The notes under the pieces are model-generated. The model was not told where the DNA came from and made no database searches. It was given only the letters and a program-made list of their open reading frames with translations. Below are positions 34,290-45,404 of a stretch of 64,000 nt of DNA, one piece after another; position 1 is the stretch's first letter, and each line of letters starts with the position of its first letter. A program made the translations under genes and the position numbers. Origin of the DNA: Acanthacorydalis orientalis (lineage: Eukaryota; Arthropoda; Insecta; Megaloptera; Corydalidae); assembly GCA_034766995.1 (NCBI GenBank), contig CM068318.1:30026103-30090102 (forward strand), in the 5' to 3' direction.

Positions 34290-34697
34290 TAGTGTTTTCA
34301 AACTGTGTTTTGCAGAAACCTATGGTTTCGCACAACCTCTTCAGGAGTTTCGCTAGTTAAAGTCAAAATTCGAAAGATTTTTCGAAGAAAAAACCCGAAA
34401 AGCTAAAAATTAAAAATAGTTAATTTACAATAATTTCTTTTATTTCTATATGTACCTATTATTACTTATTATTTTGCAGTAAAGCTGTATTTATACCTAT
34501 TATGTGTTCAAACTGTATTTATGAGTACACATTATGACCTTGCTCAATCAGATATAAATAACAAAATTTGGTCATATAAGATTGGCGATTTTAAAAACTT
34601 CTGGAGCGCGCATCTAAAGTTTTCTGGGAATAGAAGGGGTTCCGTAAAAAATACAATCTTAAGGGTTCCGAGAGTCCACAAAAATTGAAGACCAATC
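34290..34697. mobile_element. hAT-type MITE with perfect 8-bp target duplication (408 bp)
   Basis: The element starts TAGTGTTTTCAAACTGTG and ends AAAAATTGAAGACCAATC. It is flanked by an exact 8-bp direct repeat, ATTTAATT, at 34282-34289 and 34698-34705; 8-bp duplications are the hallmark of hAT transposons. The subterminal parts contain GAAACCTATGGTTTCGC and CAGGAGTTTCGC at the left, and GGGGTTCCGTAAAAAATAC and AAGGGTTCCGAGAG at the right. They resemble the repeated GGTTCCGC words of hAT-family MITEs that begin CAGTGxTTCTCAAACTG. No transposase coding is present. Confidence 0.88.
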
Positions 34698-34705
34698 ATT
34701 TAATT

Positions 34706-35003
34706 TATTGTCTGTTACACATATATTATTCACACTTATAATTCTGTATGTGGGGCTTTTTGTTATCATGGAAATATTCTTTATATCTTTTTCATTAATT
34801 CCATTTAGTATGTTTTTTATAGTTTTATTTTTGTAAATTTAGAAATTTTTTTAATTGTTTTGTAGATTTAAAAATTATGTAACACCCTCCATAAATATTG
34901 TTAACATTAGCTTTCCACAAAGTAGATCAATGATATTATAACTTGCTGACACGTGATAAAAGGTAATTATATTTGATCAAATTTTATTACATATTAGAGT
35001 ATA
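34706..35003. other. AT-rich DNA
   Basis: Nothing recognisable between the hAT MITE and the next mariner. Confidence 0.5.
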
Positions 35004-35855
35004 TTCGAGAATCGCTTGAAAAGTTTGGTAAATTTTTATGATATGGCACCACCATTCATTTGGTAATAAATCAACAAATCAACATTTTTTTTTCAAATCA
35101 TCATTTGGTAACAATACATTTGCACACAGCTATCCAATGACACTTTTCAGACTAACATAGGCGAAATTTCAGCCAGAAGCGACAAATTGTCCAGGTTCTA
35201 CAGTTGTTTGAAGTGAACATTGTAGCAGTTGTCACAGAAATGGAAAAAAACGAGGAGGGTTCTTTCTGTCGGTTCGTCACCGTGGATGAAACATGGATCC
35301 GACAACATGGACAACGACTGGTGAAAATGCGCCGAAGAAGGCGAAGACTTTTTTGTCGGCTAAAAAGGTGATGGCCACTGTTTCTTTGCGATTCCCAATG
35401 AATTATCCTGATTGACTATTTAATGGAGGGGAAAACGATAATAGGAGCCTATTATGCAAACATTATTGGATCGTTTAAAATAAGAGATGAATCAAAAACT
35501 ACCAAGATTGATTCATAAAAAGTGCTCTTTCACCAGGACAACGCTCCGACCCACAAATTGATCGTCACAGTGGCAAAATTGCTCGAAGTAGACTTCGAAT
35601 TGATTCCTCATCCACCCTATTCTCCGGATTTGGCCCCATGCGAATTCTTCCCCTTGCCATACTTGAAAATTTGGGTCGATGGGAAGAAATTCTCGATGAA
35701 TGAGGATGTCACAGAGCCGTCAATGAGTATTTTGCAAACTCACTGGACCAAGTTTGTAGCCTCAATGGAGACTATGTTGAGAAATAAAATCGTTATTTAA
35801 AAAAAAAAAACGGTATTTGACTTGGATTTTTATCATACTTATTAAACGACCCACG
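35004..35855 (+). mobile_element. Deleted mariner, family D copy 2 (about 850 bp)
   Basis: The left end TTCGAGAATCGCTTGAAAAG and the reverse complement of the right end (CGTGGGTCGTTTAATAAGTA) are imperfect inverted repeats next to TA (35002-35003, 35856-35857). Subterminal and coding parts match the 26813 element. The first half of the transposase gene is deleted. Confidence 0.85.
35240..35787 (+). pseudogene. Mariner transposase (irritans-like), N-terminal half deleted
   Basis: Starts MEKNEEGSFC and goes directly into RFVTVDETW (first catalytic Asp), so roughly 160 residues of helix-turn-helix and linker are missing. After a frameshift it continues with TGENAPKKAKTFLSAKKVMA, then LFHQDNAPTHK (second catalytic Asp), FELIPHPPYSPDLAPCEFF, and after another shift NGDYVEK-stop at 35785. 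The third catalytic position is Glu (P-C-E) rather than Asp. In the sister copy it is Lys, one G-to-A change away in a CpG context. Confidence 0.88.
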
Positions 35856-35893
35856 TAATATGAAAAAATATATAGTTACATAAAATACATAAT

Positions 35894-35897
<4 letters not shown>

Positions 35898-35951
<54 letters not shown>
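35898..35951. repeat. (TA)n microsatellite
   Basis: About 54 bp of TA shortly downstream of a mariner end. Confidence 0.96.
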
Positions 35952-35952
<1 letters not shown>

Positions 35953-36221
35953 AAGCAAAGATAAAGCGAATGAATATCTTTCCATTTATTGTCATTCTTT
36001 TTGTTATTTTCACACATATAATCAGGGTTTTCTACATAAAATAAGTAACTATAATAAAATTGCAACATAAAGTAACTACATTAAATTTCATCATTTTATA
36101 AAAATATCTGATACGTTACCTCAATAATATTTATTCATTTCGTAAAAATTATAAAAATTGTATATTTTCAATGAGTTATACTTAAAAAATACGTAAGAAT
36201 ACAGTTACATTTTTCATTTAG

Positions 36222-36225
<4 letters not shown>

Positions 36226-36271
<46 letters not shown>
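36226..36271. repeat. (TA)n microsatellite
   Basis: About 46 bp of TA. Confidence 0.95.
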
Positions 36272-36274
<3 letters not shown>

Positions 36275-37908
36275 TCTTGATGTGCATACATATATTTCAT
36301 TAACTCTACAGTCACTGATAATTATATACAATAACCAATTATAACAGGAAATGTAGGAATCTCTTGATTTTTTTGAATACAATCTGCTATTGTGTACAAT
36401 AGTTAATTGTATACAAGGTCAATATGAAAAATTTTAAGGTAGTATGGATGTTTCAGAAACACATATTTCAACAAAATATTTTATTATTTTAAGGTGAAAT
36501 CTGGACTGATTTGATCTTACCTATCATAACTTAGCTTTAATAACTTATTAAAATGTCATCACGCTCAAAAAAATGTAGTCTTGCTGATTACAGTACGCAA
36601 CGATCACATTATATTAGTCCAATATTTTTACAATTTTTTTATAATTGTTTACATTGACATGATCTTTATTTCGCTATCATAAATTATTATAGTTTTATAA
36701 TATAACTCCTTTTTAAAAATATAAAATATATATTCAAAATCAAAACTATATATTTTCAAATATATGTGGCTGTACAAATTCCAGGAAATGCTAATAAATA
36801 TGTACATTTTTTGAGAAATGTGCATATTTTTCTTTATCATGAAAATGAAACAATGATGATGTTTTCATTATTTCTAGTCAGTCGTTGATTGGTTTCTAAT
36901 TGGTCACATGATCCCTGTTCAGATTAGTTGATAAGAAATTTATTCGAAATATTGTATTCACTGACGCTTTTGCGTAAAAAAGATTACACTTTTGAACTTT
37001 GTATTTTGTTATGTTAATTTTTATGAACTCTTAGAATAAAAATGTTTACTATTTATATTTGTGTGTATAATTTGTTAAATTTTATTATTTGTTGGAAGAG
37101 GGGCGAGCATTAATGACTAGGGTGAAGCACTCTCCAGAAATTGGTGAGCGTAGAGAACAGAAGGCTGTCTCCAAGTTCACTAATAAAATTTAAATTATTA
37201 AGATCATAAAATAGAGTCTTTTTCATATTTACTAATTTAACCGGTCATTATATACAATTAGAAGATATTTTTTATAACACTGGACCAAATTTACTAACGA
37301 ATTTCTATACATTCGAATCTAGTCTCACCAATGGAGATTAGATATTTTAATTTTATTATTTTTGTCATATTTTATTTATTTTTTCATTATCTAATGTATT
37401 TTAAAAATTTGACATATTTTGTCAATATTTATAGAGAAAATATGCTGTACATATCACTGAACCAGATTGAAATTTAAAGTTTTACTTATCAGCCTTACAA
37501 AATTAATTAGAATTTTATTTTTCAATTAATCACACTTGTTTTACTGAAAAGTAGATATTTTTCGATTTTAAATATTCCTTTATATGACAAACTATAGACT
37601 AATGTAAAATATTTGAATACTTTATAATGTAATTCAATGAAATGTTATTTGGTAAAATATAATCTATTATAACAATGTATTATATAATTTATACGTAATT
37701 TTATGATGTAAAATTTGTATTTTTAGTCAAGAATACAAAATTTGTCAGTAAAAACTGAATTTATTCCAGAATTTTGAACTTAAAATTTTACATATTAGTC
37801 AGCGACATGCTTATTGCTCCCACTTGGATACAACCTCACCATTTTTTATTTCAACTACTTTTATGAAGTCTCATTATTTGTTTTGTTATTTTTACACGTT
37901 TATATTAC
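36272..37908. other. AT-rich DNA
   Basis: About 1.6 kb without supported features. A slightly GC-richer spot at 37095-37175 (GGAAGAGGGGCGAGC and following) has no recognisable motif. Confidence 0.5.
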
Positions 37909-37924
37909 ATATATATATATATAT

Positions 37925-37953
<29 letters not shown>
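37909..37953. repeat. Compound (TA)n(GATA)n microsatellite
   Basis: TA repeats followed by five GATA units, running directly into the mariner end at 37954. Confidence 0.95.
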
Positions 37954-37956
<3 letters not shown>

Positions 37957-38542
37957 AGTTGTTAGGAAAATAATTGCGTTTTTTTTTCTGAATTCTAACC
38001 TTAATTTTTTTATTGAATGTGTCATTTCATAGTATTCATTTCAATATCATTTTAACGTGTAGTTTTCGGTCTGTATTTTGAGAATATCGACTTTAGTTTT
38101 AATTTTAACTTCAAATTGGTTTATTGAATTAAAGATGGGAAAGAAGCAAATAAAATCATTTTTTGTATAAGTTCAAAACGGGTAGTAAATCAGCAGAAAC
38201 TGTTTGTAAAATAAACGATACTTTTAGTGTGGGTACTGTTAAGGAATGTACAGTGCTATCTTGGTTCGAGAAATTTCGTGCTAGGGACAAGAGCCTTGAA
38301 AACGAAGAAAATAGCTGGCGTCCTTCTTCACATAAGGATAAAATGAACATTTTATTTAAATCAGAACCACGTACAACAATGCGAGAGCTTGCACGAAAGT
38401 TAGGTGATAATCATCTAACATCCAAACAATTACTTAAATGATTTTAATTATTAAGTGATATTAATTACTTAAAATCACTTAAATTAAAAAAATGTATATG
38501 AATTTGATGGTCATAAGCACAATTATTTTTGTAACATCTTAA
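37954..38542 (+). mobile_element. Deleted mariner, family A copy 4 (589 bp)
   Basis: The left end TTCAGTTGTTAGGAAAATAA and the reverse complement of the right end (TTAAGATGTTACAAAAATAA) are diverged family A termini. It carries the best-preserved family A DNA-binding domain (separate entry) and lacks the catalytic domain. The flanking TA is not clean on the left. Confidence 0.85.
38136..38441 (+). pseudogene. Mariner transposase DNA-binding domain remnant (family A)
   Basis: A first ATG at 38134-38136 gives MGKKQIKSFFV then a stop. From 38163 an open frame of 92 codons continues: FKTGSKSAETVCKINDTFSV, GTVKECTVLSWFEKFRARDK, SLENEENSWRPSSHKDKMN, FKSEPRTTMRELARKLGDN. This covers the first helix-turn-helix, the W-F-x-K-F-R-x-G/D-D-x-S-L-E motif and the R-P-S linker, as in mellifera-like mariners. 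It stops where the second helix-turn-helix would be completed; no catalytic residue is present. It could at most make a DNA-binding fragment. Confidence 0.8.
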
Positions 38543-38949
38543 ATTAAATCTTCATAAATATATTAATTATACATCAGTTCTAATTTTAAAAATAGATGTA
38601 GCACCTTAAATCATGAATGTATCTTATTTTTCAGTAAATATTTAGAAACAATGTTTATTTAAAAGAAAAATTCATAAAGTTTAAAAATATATTGAAGCGT
38701 TTAATATAAAAAATCGAAGAGAATATAAAAAGAATCCACGTATAGTTAAAAGGGATATAAAACTTGTTTGTAGAGGTCTTGTATAACTCGTTTGGTTATA
38801 TAATTCAATTATTTTTTTAATAGAAATTGATATTTTCCTCTGTAAAAATAAATTGTATACGAAAATAAAAGATTGATTTACATACATAACATGCGTCAAT
38901 CAAAAAACAGAGCACAGAGCAGTTACGACATAACACATAAAAATTTCAT

Positions 38950-39330
38950 ATATCTACTCGAATTCTAAGTGTGTCCAAGCATAAAAAGGTCCGATATTTA
39001 CAATCAATTTTCGAAATAAATTACACGCCCGTGTCTGGCACCAAATAATAAACAAGTGGAACGTGTGTGCCGCAAACCGTAAAATTGGGGGCACAAAGAA
39101 TGTCGGAGAAATTGTTTTTGGAAATGGGAAAACAGAGGTATTAATGATAAATGTTGTGGGTTCGGAGTCACATATAACACAAACATACACACCGCGTTGC
39201 AAGAGACTCTCGTTCTACTTTTGCTACCAATGATAGAACTGAACCAACGATAGGGCGTACGACCATTCGCAGTCGCCTAGCTCACTACTCACTCTGTACT
39301 ACACTACGTATTATGTCGCGACATTCAATT
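38950..39330. promoter_or_regulatory. GC-richer island, candidate promoter or exon
   Basis: Composition is clearly more balanced, with ACGCCCGTGTCTGGCACC near 39026, GGGGGCACAAAG near 39088 and GGGCGTACGACCATTCGCAG near 39253. Two overlapping minus-strand frames of 82 and 62 codons (38954-39202) and a plus-strand frame (39313-39525) show no recognisable domain. TATATAAAC at 39391 resembles a TATA box but AT-rich DNA makes that weak. Confidence 0.3.
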
Positions 39331-39539
39331 TGTATTATGCCTTTGAAATTGTTTCGTTTCAATTTTATCACAGAAAGTTTCGGTAATGGGATATATAAAC
39401 CCAACTACACAAGTGTAATCGAAGAGAACGTGACAAAGAACACTCTATATTTATCTGTCAGTTTACATATCGGTTATAAAGTAATACAAAATTACACTAA
39501 TATAAAATCATACAATGTACTGTGATCATCGTCGCTAAC

Positions 39540-39692
39540 GTAAAACATCATAAATTATTATTAAGTTTATAGCAGTTATGGTTAAGATCAACTATTCTTT
39601 CATATCATACATTAAAATAACGTTGTTAGTACAGTTTTAATCTATAATTGAAAATTAGAAAATGCAGTAATTTTAGTGAACAAGGCTTGAAA

Positions 39693-39696
<4 letters not shown>
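39540..39696. other. AT-rich DNA
   Basis: Nothing recognisable. Confidence 0.4.

Positions 39697-39743
<47 letters not shown>
39697..39743. repeat. (TA)n microsatellite
   Basis: TA tract ending in GTATGTATGTA units. Confidence 0.95.
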
Positions 39744-40064
39744 ATTTTTTTCAAATTTGATTAATGTTTTTGTGTTGAAAATTTATACTATTTATGAACA
39801 AAAAGTTTAATATATTATCATTTCACATTTTTTTAGCATCATGACATAAGTTCTAGTGATTACTTTTTCTTTGGAAATTGAATCACAAATATCAATTACA
39901 AATACCGTATACACAGAAGTTTTGGAACAAATTTACTATTAGTTACAATAAATTTTCTTTTCAGTTTCACTATTTTCATGATTTCATTTAAAATCAAAAA
40001 ATAACTTTCATTACACAATATAGTTATTTCGTTTTTCAATTTTCATTTCAAAATTTTTAACGCT

Positions 40065-40170
40065 CAGCGAGAGCTAGCAAAGCGAACTGAAGGAGTAAAC
40101 AAAACAAGCGGGGTTGGAGCCCCTTTTGGGTCAACGAGCTTAGCGAGTTTGTGGTGGAGCTCACTAGTAT
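40065..40170. other. GC-rich patch with repeated AGCGA words
   Basis: About 100 bp in a very AT-rich neighbourhood. CTCAGCGAGAGC, AAAGCGAACTG and CTTAGCGAGTTTG repeat an AGCGA core at short spacing, and GGGGTTGGAGCCCC is a stem-capable dyad. No open frame. I do not recognise it; it looks like the end of an unidentified repeat. Confidence 0.35.
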
Positions 40171-41453
40171 TTTATAATAATTGTTTTAATTGTGTGATGG
40201 CATTAAATATCGTTTTTTTATACCAAACATAAAAAAAATATTGAAATTTAAAAATTCTTTATTGGTATAATATAGATATTAAATGTAACAATTTCGATTT
40301 TAATTATGAGCTTTTAACAAAGCTTTTGCCGACAGAGATACAGTTTAAATGTTTTTATGCACTAGTAAGCATCATTTTTACTGTTTTTGAAAATTGAAAA
40401 TATTTATGTTAAAATTGGAATAAAACATTGAAGAAATATAAAACAATCGAATCATTTATTTATATTTCGTTTATGTTTGAAATTAATATCTTGCTTCATC
40501 AAACAGTTTTATCACATTTATGAAAAAAATTGAAAATCCAAATATTTGTCTGTCAGTCAGATAGGATTATGATTTAAAAACTCTAATATATTTTGGGTTG
40601 TAAACTTTAATAAACATCAGATTTATTACATACAAATTGAAATTTTCATTTCTTGTTGATAAAGTCAAATAACCATTTTTAATATTTGTGAACTATATTT
40701 TTTATTTAAAAACTTTCAAGAAGTATAATAATATTTTTTTAAAAAAATTACCCATACACAATTTAAATCATATAAATTATTTAATATTAATCTATTGAAT
40801 TAAAAAAACACGTTAAATTTAAGAATAATAAAAGAAAAACTAACAGCATTTTCTAGATAACCTTGTTTTAAATGCTATTTTTAAAAAATAAATAAAACAG
40901 TATCTTGCTGAGAGATCTACAGTGGTAAAAAATAATTCAGAGGCAAAAATAAAGCCAAGCTTATGATATAAATGTAAATCTATGACCTTTACAAAGACTG
41001 TAAGCTCTTCGCTTTTTATATACATGTGTGTACAAAGTAAATTAAACGACTTTAGTTTTAATTAAATTTATTTACTTAATATACTACAGCGTTGTGTAAA
41101 AGGAAATTATTTCTTAAAAATCGATTTAATAAAAAATGTACAATAGGTTTATATTAATAAGATGTAGAATTATAAGTTAGATAAATATTTCTATTATGGT
41201 ATTAACCGATAATTAAGCTTTGCCTCCGAATATACATTTATCTAAAAAAATATTCTAAACATAATACAAATTATATTTTACTATCAAAGAAATAAATTAA
41301 TTGAAGGGGTATAATGTCTTGGAATACAAATGTCACTTTCATTATACCTGTTAAATTAATAATTATTTTTACCTGAATAAGAGAACAATTTGAAAATGTT
41401 ACGCTTTTACATACAAATGTCGATGCTGTCTCTAAAATTTTTACTGTTTTGTA
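40171..41453. other. AT-rich DNA
   Basis: About 1.3 kb with no supported gene or element. Confidence 0.5.
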
Positions 41454-41640
41454 TTAGGTTGGTAGGAAAATAATTACGGTTTTTATTTTCTGAATTCTAA
41501 CCTTCATGTTTTTCAATAAAAGTGTCATTTCATCTGTGTATGTTAATATCATTTTGAAATGCATTTTTCGGTATATATTTTGTAACATCAACTTTGTTTT
41601 TTTTTAGTAATGTTGTTCCAAATTAGGCTATTGAATTTAT
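41454..41640 (+). mobile_element. Mariner family A copy 5, 5' end only
   Basis: TTAGGTTGGTAGGAAAATAA follows a TA at 41452-41453, and the next 180 bases follow the family A untranslated region (TTTTTATTTTCTGAATTCTA, then ATTTTTCGGTATATATTTTG). Homology fades near a TTATTATATC-rich stretch. No matching 3' end was found. Confidence 0.75.
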
Positions 41641-41793
41641 TGCAATATTTTTATTATTATATCTATATAATCTATTATATCCATATCTCTTTTTTATATC
41701 TATCTTATGAATATCTATTAAATATGAAGTCGATTTATTAGATAATTTGTTATAAACAGCTATTTAAATGTTACATCAGTGTAATTTTTAAAA

Positions 41794-42250
41794 TGGATAA
41801 ACTTGAACATGGTAAGATGATGTTTTTTTTTAAAAAAAATGTTTAATACTGACAAGATTTTTTAACGAGGTGAAAAATGGTTTGATGATTGCACACTTTC
41901 ATTTATAACTGTAAAAATGGCTGTATAATTTAATTTTGGTCGTAAAAGCTTGGAAAATAAACTCCTAGTGGATGCTTAAAAATTCTATGACCAGAAATTA
42001 TCTATGAAGAGCACGTTATTGTTCTAGAAAATCGATGATTAAAGGTAAAGGTTATAATTTTTAAGGCTTTGGGCACATTAAATAAACAGACATTCAAATT
42101 CTAAACGATTGATCTAACAATTCAACAATATCTAATCTAAAGTAAATTTCTCAAGAGTATTTGAATCGTTGTATAAGAAATATGATTGTGAGTCAATACA
42201 AAAACCCAATACAAAACAAATACAACACCCTATACAATAACAAAAACTTT
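41794..42250 (+). pseudogene. Possible mariner N-terminal remnant
   Basis: From an ATG at 41794 the text reads MDKLEHGKMM, then in changing frames VKKWFDD-like, GRKSLENK, LVDA, and HVIVLENR-stop-LKVKVI followed by FKALGTLNKQTF. The order resembles the W-F-x-x-F-K, R-S-L-E-D and D-R-R-L-K-V-R-E-I-A-E-A-L-G-I segments of a mariner helix-turn-helix and linker. Every segment is decayed and there are many stops, so chance similarity remains possible. Confidence 0.35.
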
Positions 42251-42560
42251 AAAATAACACGAAGAATTTATTGTGTTTATAAAGAAATTGAATTATTTAC
42301 TTTAAAAAAAGGAACTTAAACTTTGTGATATAAAATAAATTAATTTAATAATTCATTTCAAATAAACATTTTTAAAAATAAAATACTTATTTACAGCCTT
42401 ATAGATACAAGCCGTGCATGATGTCTTAACTCATAGTATACCAAAATAAGGTGATTCCCTGAATTTCATTTTTGAAATTTTAAATAGAAAAATGTAATTA
42501 TCCTAATAATGATTTTAAACATAATATTATATTATAACATGTGAAAGAGTTGTTTCATTT
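42251..42560. other. AT-rich DNA
   Basis: Nothing recognisable. Confidence 0.5.
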
Positions 42561-42564
42561 AGGA

Positions 42565-42633
42565 TCGTCTTATACGACCGATATATGATAAATGAATCAA
42601 TTTTATTTTAAAATTTCGACCTCGTCTTATACG
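42565..42633 (+). repeat. Short direct repeat TCGTCTTATACG
   Basis: The 12-mer TCGTCTTATACG occurs at 42565-42576 and 42622-42633, each followed or preceded by CGACC/GGTCG words. It may be the edge of a small DNA transposon. Confidence 0.5.
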
Positions 42634-42740
42634 TTGGTCGACTAATATTTCATTCTATACGGTACATTCAACATAAATGTTAAAAATAAGTGGTGATATA
42701 CTGACTGTTATCTTTGTTTTTTCATCAAGTAAACTTTCTA

Positions 42741-42777
<37 letters not shown>

Positions 42778-42856
42778 CGTATATATATATATATATATAT
42801 ATATATACGTATATATATATACGTATATATATATATACGTATATATATATATACGA

Positions 42857-42896
<40 letters not shown>
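42741..42896. repeat. (TA)n array with periodic ACGT units
   Basis: TA repeats are interrupted by TACGTA at roughly regular steps (near 42778, 42808, 42822, 42838), giving a higher-order pattern of about 14-16 bp in the middle. Confidence 0.95.
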
Positions 42897-43089
42897 CATT
42901 AAGAGTAGAAAATTTAAATTTAATTTTCATTTTTTTAATATATATTATTTAAATAAAAAAATATATTTTAGTATTCATAAAATTTTAAAAGTTTATCTTT
43001 TATTAATTGTAACCAAACACATTTACTACGTCAATATATTATGTTTGTGCTAAAGTTTTTGTTTTTTTGATAAGTTTTCTCTTTATTTT

Positions 43090-43795
43090 AATAGTATGTA
43101 AAGTACACTTCCATCATCAAAAGATTATTGTTTCGAATTCTTTTACGAAATACAGACATCATCTTGCAGGCAATGAACTCATTGATCCATTCTGCTATCA
43201 CAGCAGTCTAAAAAGCACTGTTCCGATAACAAGTTCTCCATAGACCAGAATAAATGATAATCCGATGGCAACAACTCGAGTGAATATGCTGCATGCTGGA
43301 AAACTTCACAGCTCAAGTTAAATAAAGTTGTAGAGTAGTAAGAGCAACATAGTATAGTAAACGTTCCTTCTGATTTTCTTATCCAGAAAATTGTCTTTTT
43401 GTATTATTTCGTCAGCTAAATAATTTGATTGATGACCGTAGCGCTTGACAGTCACTGTTTTACTCGTAGAGCAGCACTCTCTTCATATCCCACCATAATC
43501 ACGGAAGGATTTTTTTTGGAATGGATGTTCAGTTGTACCGTTGCTATTGATGACTGTCCGGTGTCTACCCATCAATGCATACATTATGATTATCACACAT
43601 AAATTATTTTTCGTCACCGGTACCAATTTTCCACAAAAAAAATTATATACTTTGCCTCGCAAGCAATAAGATGTATATGCTGAGCCGGCAGGAAACATTA
43701 TTTTCCGAAAGTTCATTCGACACACACTTTCCGTGCTTCTGAATTTTTTCCATCTCATGTAACCGTCTCCAAAATTTTGCTCGATTAAATCTCAG
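43090..43795 (-). pseudogene. Mariner transposase (mauritiana-like), partial
   Basis: Read on the minus strand from 43795: RRLHEMEKIQKHGKCVSNEL, LLARQSI-stop, FLWKIGTGDEK (first catalytic Asp), then WVDTGQSS, IATVQLNIHSKK, WWDMKRVLLYE, KTVTVKRYGHQSNYLADEI, a decayed second-catalytic region, then QHAAYSLELLPSDYHLFWSM (third catalytic Asp kept) and a frameshifted C-terminus near 43150. The G-K-I-Q-K-x-G-K-W-V-P-H-E-L, W-W-D and P-S-D-Y-H-L-F motifs place it near the mauritiana group. The N-terminal helix-turn-helix and the terminal repeats were not found. It resembles the 57.5-kb element but is not obviously the same family. Confidence 0.8.
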
Positions 43796-44093
43796 TCGTT
43801 TCGAGAATTTATCTTAAGTATTCTTATAAATTATTCAAAATACAGAGCTATTTTTTGCACATACTTAATAAATTAAATTAAATGAAGTTACAACAATGTA
43901 AGAAAATGATTATTTATTTGAACTATATTGAAATGTATTTGAATACTTGAAATAAAATAATATGCAATCCAAAAGTGCATGAAGCATGAACTTTATTTCA
44001 TAATATTATAAAAACAATAACTGATTTAATATTATGTCATATTAAGGTCGAATTTTATCTGAATAAATAAGTAATATTTACTAAAAACCGAAC

Positions 44094-44095
<2 letters not shown>
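43796..44095. other. AT-rich DNA
   Basis: Nothing recognisable. Confidence 0.5.

Positions 44096-44140
<45 letters not shown>
44096..44140. repeat. (TA)n microsatellite
   Basis: About 45 bp of TA followed by TATG/TACG-rich degenerate repeat. Confidence 0.95.
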
Positions 44141-44141
<1 letters not shown>

Positions 44142-44379
44142 GTATTTATGTATATGTATGTACGTATGTGTTTGTATATGTGAATATACATTAGCGTATG
44201 TATGATATTAATGACACATATTCAATACATATGATAAGTATGATATTTTTGGAATTTCAAACAACTGATAAATTTTCACATGATTGTATTAAAGTACACT
44301 TCTATTCGGGTGTATTTTTGTCGAAATGTTTCAAAAATAATTAATGCCATTATATCGTATCGTATGACACATTTTCAAT

Positions 44380-44570
44380 GCTCAAATACAATGCATTCTA
44401 TTGATTTTCAGTCAGCGTATATTAACGATAGTTAATTGTACAGCGCGAGAGCTAATTAGAGCTATTTGTACCTAATTATTAACTGATCGTGGCTGTCACC
44501 AACATTATAGTATTAACTTGATTGTACTGCCAAATACGATGCTATAAATAAACTATATTATACAATTTTA
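44380..44570. promoter_or_regulatory. Candidate enhancer with homeodomain-type sites
   Basis: The non-repetitive text contains TAATTA at 44453-44458 and 44473-44478, GTTAATTG at 44431, and CTGTCA (TALE-type) at 44493-44498 within about 70 bp. There is no open frame and no element end. In such AT-rich DNA single TAATTA hits mean little; the clustering is the only argument. Confidence 0.25.
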
Positions 44571-44579
44571 CATAATTAG

Positions 44580-44581
<2 letters not shown>

Positions 44582-44627
<46 letters not shown>
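44582..44627. repeat. (TA)n microsatellite
   Basis: About 46 bp of TA. Confidence 0.95.
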
Positions 44628-44629
<2 letters not shown>

Positions 44630-45059
44630 AATTATATGTGTAGTACATTTTTTAGGAAAAATATATTTATGTTGCAAAAATTATTCAAAATACAAATATT
44701 CCAAGACTAACGAAACAACAAGTAATCGTGGAATATCAAATATTCAATGTTGGGTAAATGCAATCATATATCTCGAAACATTATTAAAATGAGTTTCTAA
44801 CTAATTACACAAGAATAATTAACAAACAAGATTACTTTTAAAATTATTATTGTTTTAAAGAAAAAATATAAAAAAAATCATTACAGTTTGAACTTAATCT
44901 TACAAACCCGATTGAATGTTGAACATTATATAAGTTCTAATTCATATTTTTAAAAATGATAAAAATAAAAACTTAAATAAAACATTTGCGTTTAGTTATT
45001 TTATATGGATACCAACTGTGGCTGAGAGTTTTCAATATTTATTAATAATTTATAAATAT

Positions 45060-45250
45060 AATTTTCTATAGGTAAGCAACGTTACGACGTCAACTGAGCC
45101 ACCGATAAAGTAAGTCTACCTGACATTGACAGGAACATCCGACGGGCCGGTAAGAGAGCGTTAACTTTTATTGTACCTGGAATCTCCTGTCCCTTCGTCT
45201 TCCATGGATTTATTAGGAAAGACAACATTTGTCTCTCAACGTGTAAATGG
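45060..45250. promoter_or_regulatory. GC-richer patch, candidate regulatory DNA or exon
   Basis: Balanced composition with ACGACGTCAACTGAGCCACC, TGACATTGACAGGAACATCC (a TALE-type TGACAG at 45127-45132) and GACGGGCCGGTAAGAG. GGTAAGAG at 45149 resembles a strong splice donor. No long frame. Confidence 0.3.
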
Positions 45251-45404
45251 TTGCTTTAGTTTTATTAAGTTCTTATGCACATATATTCAAATAATACTTA
45301 TGATAATTCCGTCAATTTGCTGACAAATATTTGAAATAGTGATTTTTAAATTAAAAATCGTATTGATTCACTCTGGAGACGATAGTATTGCTGTCTAAAT
45401 TCAC

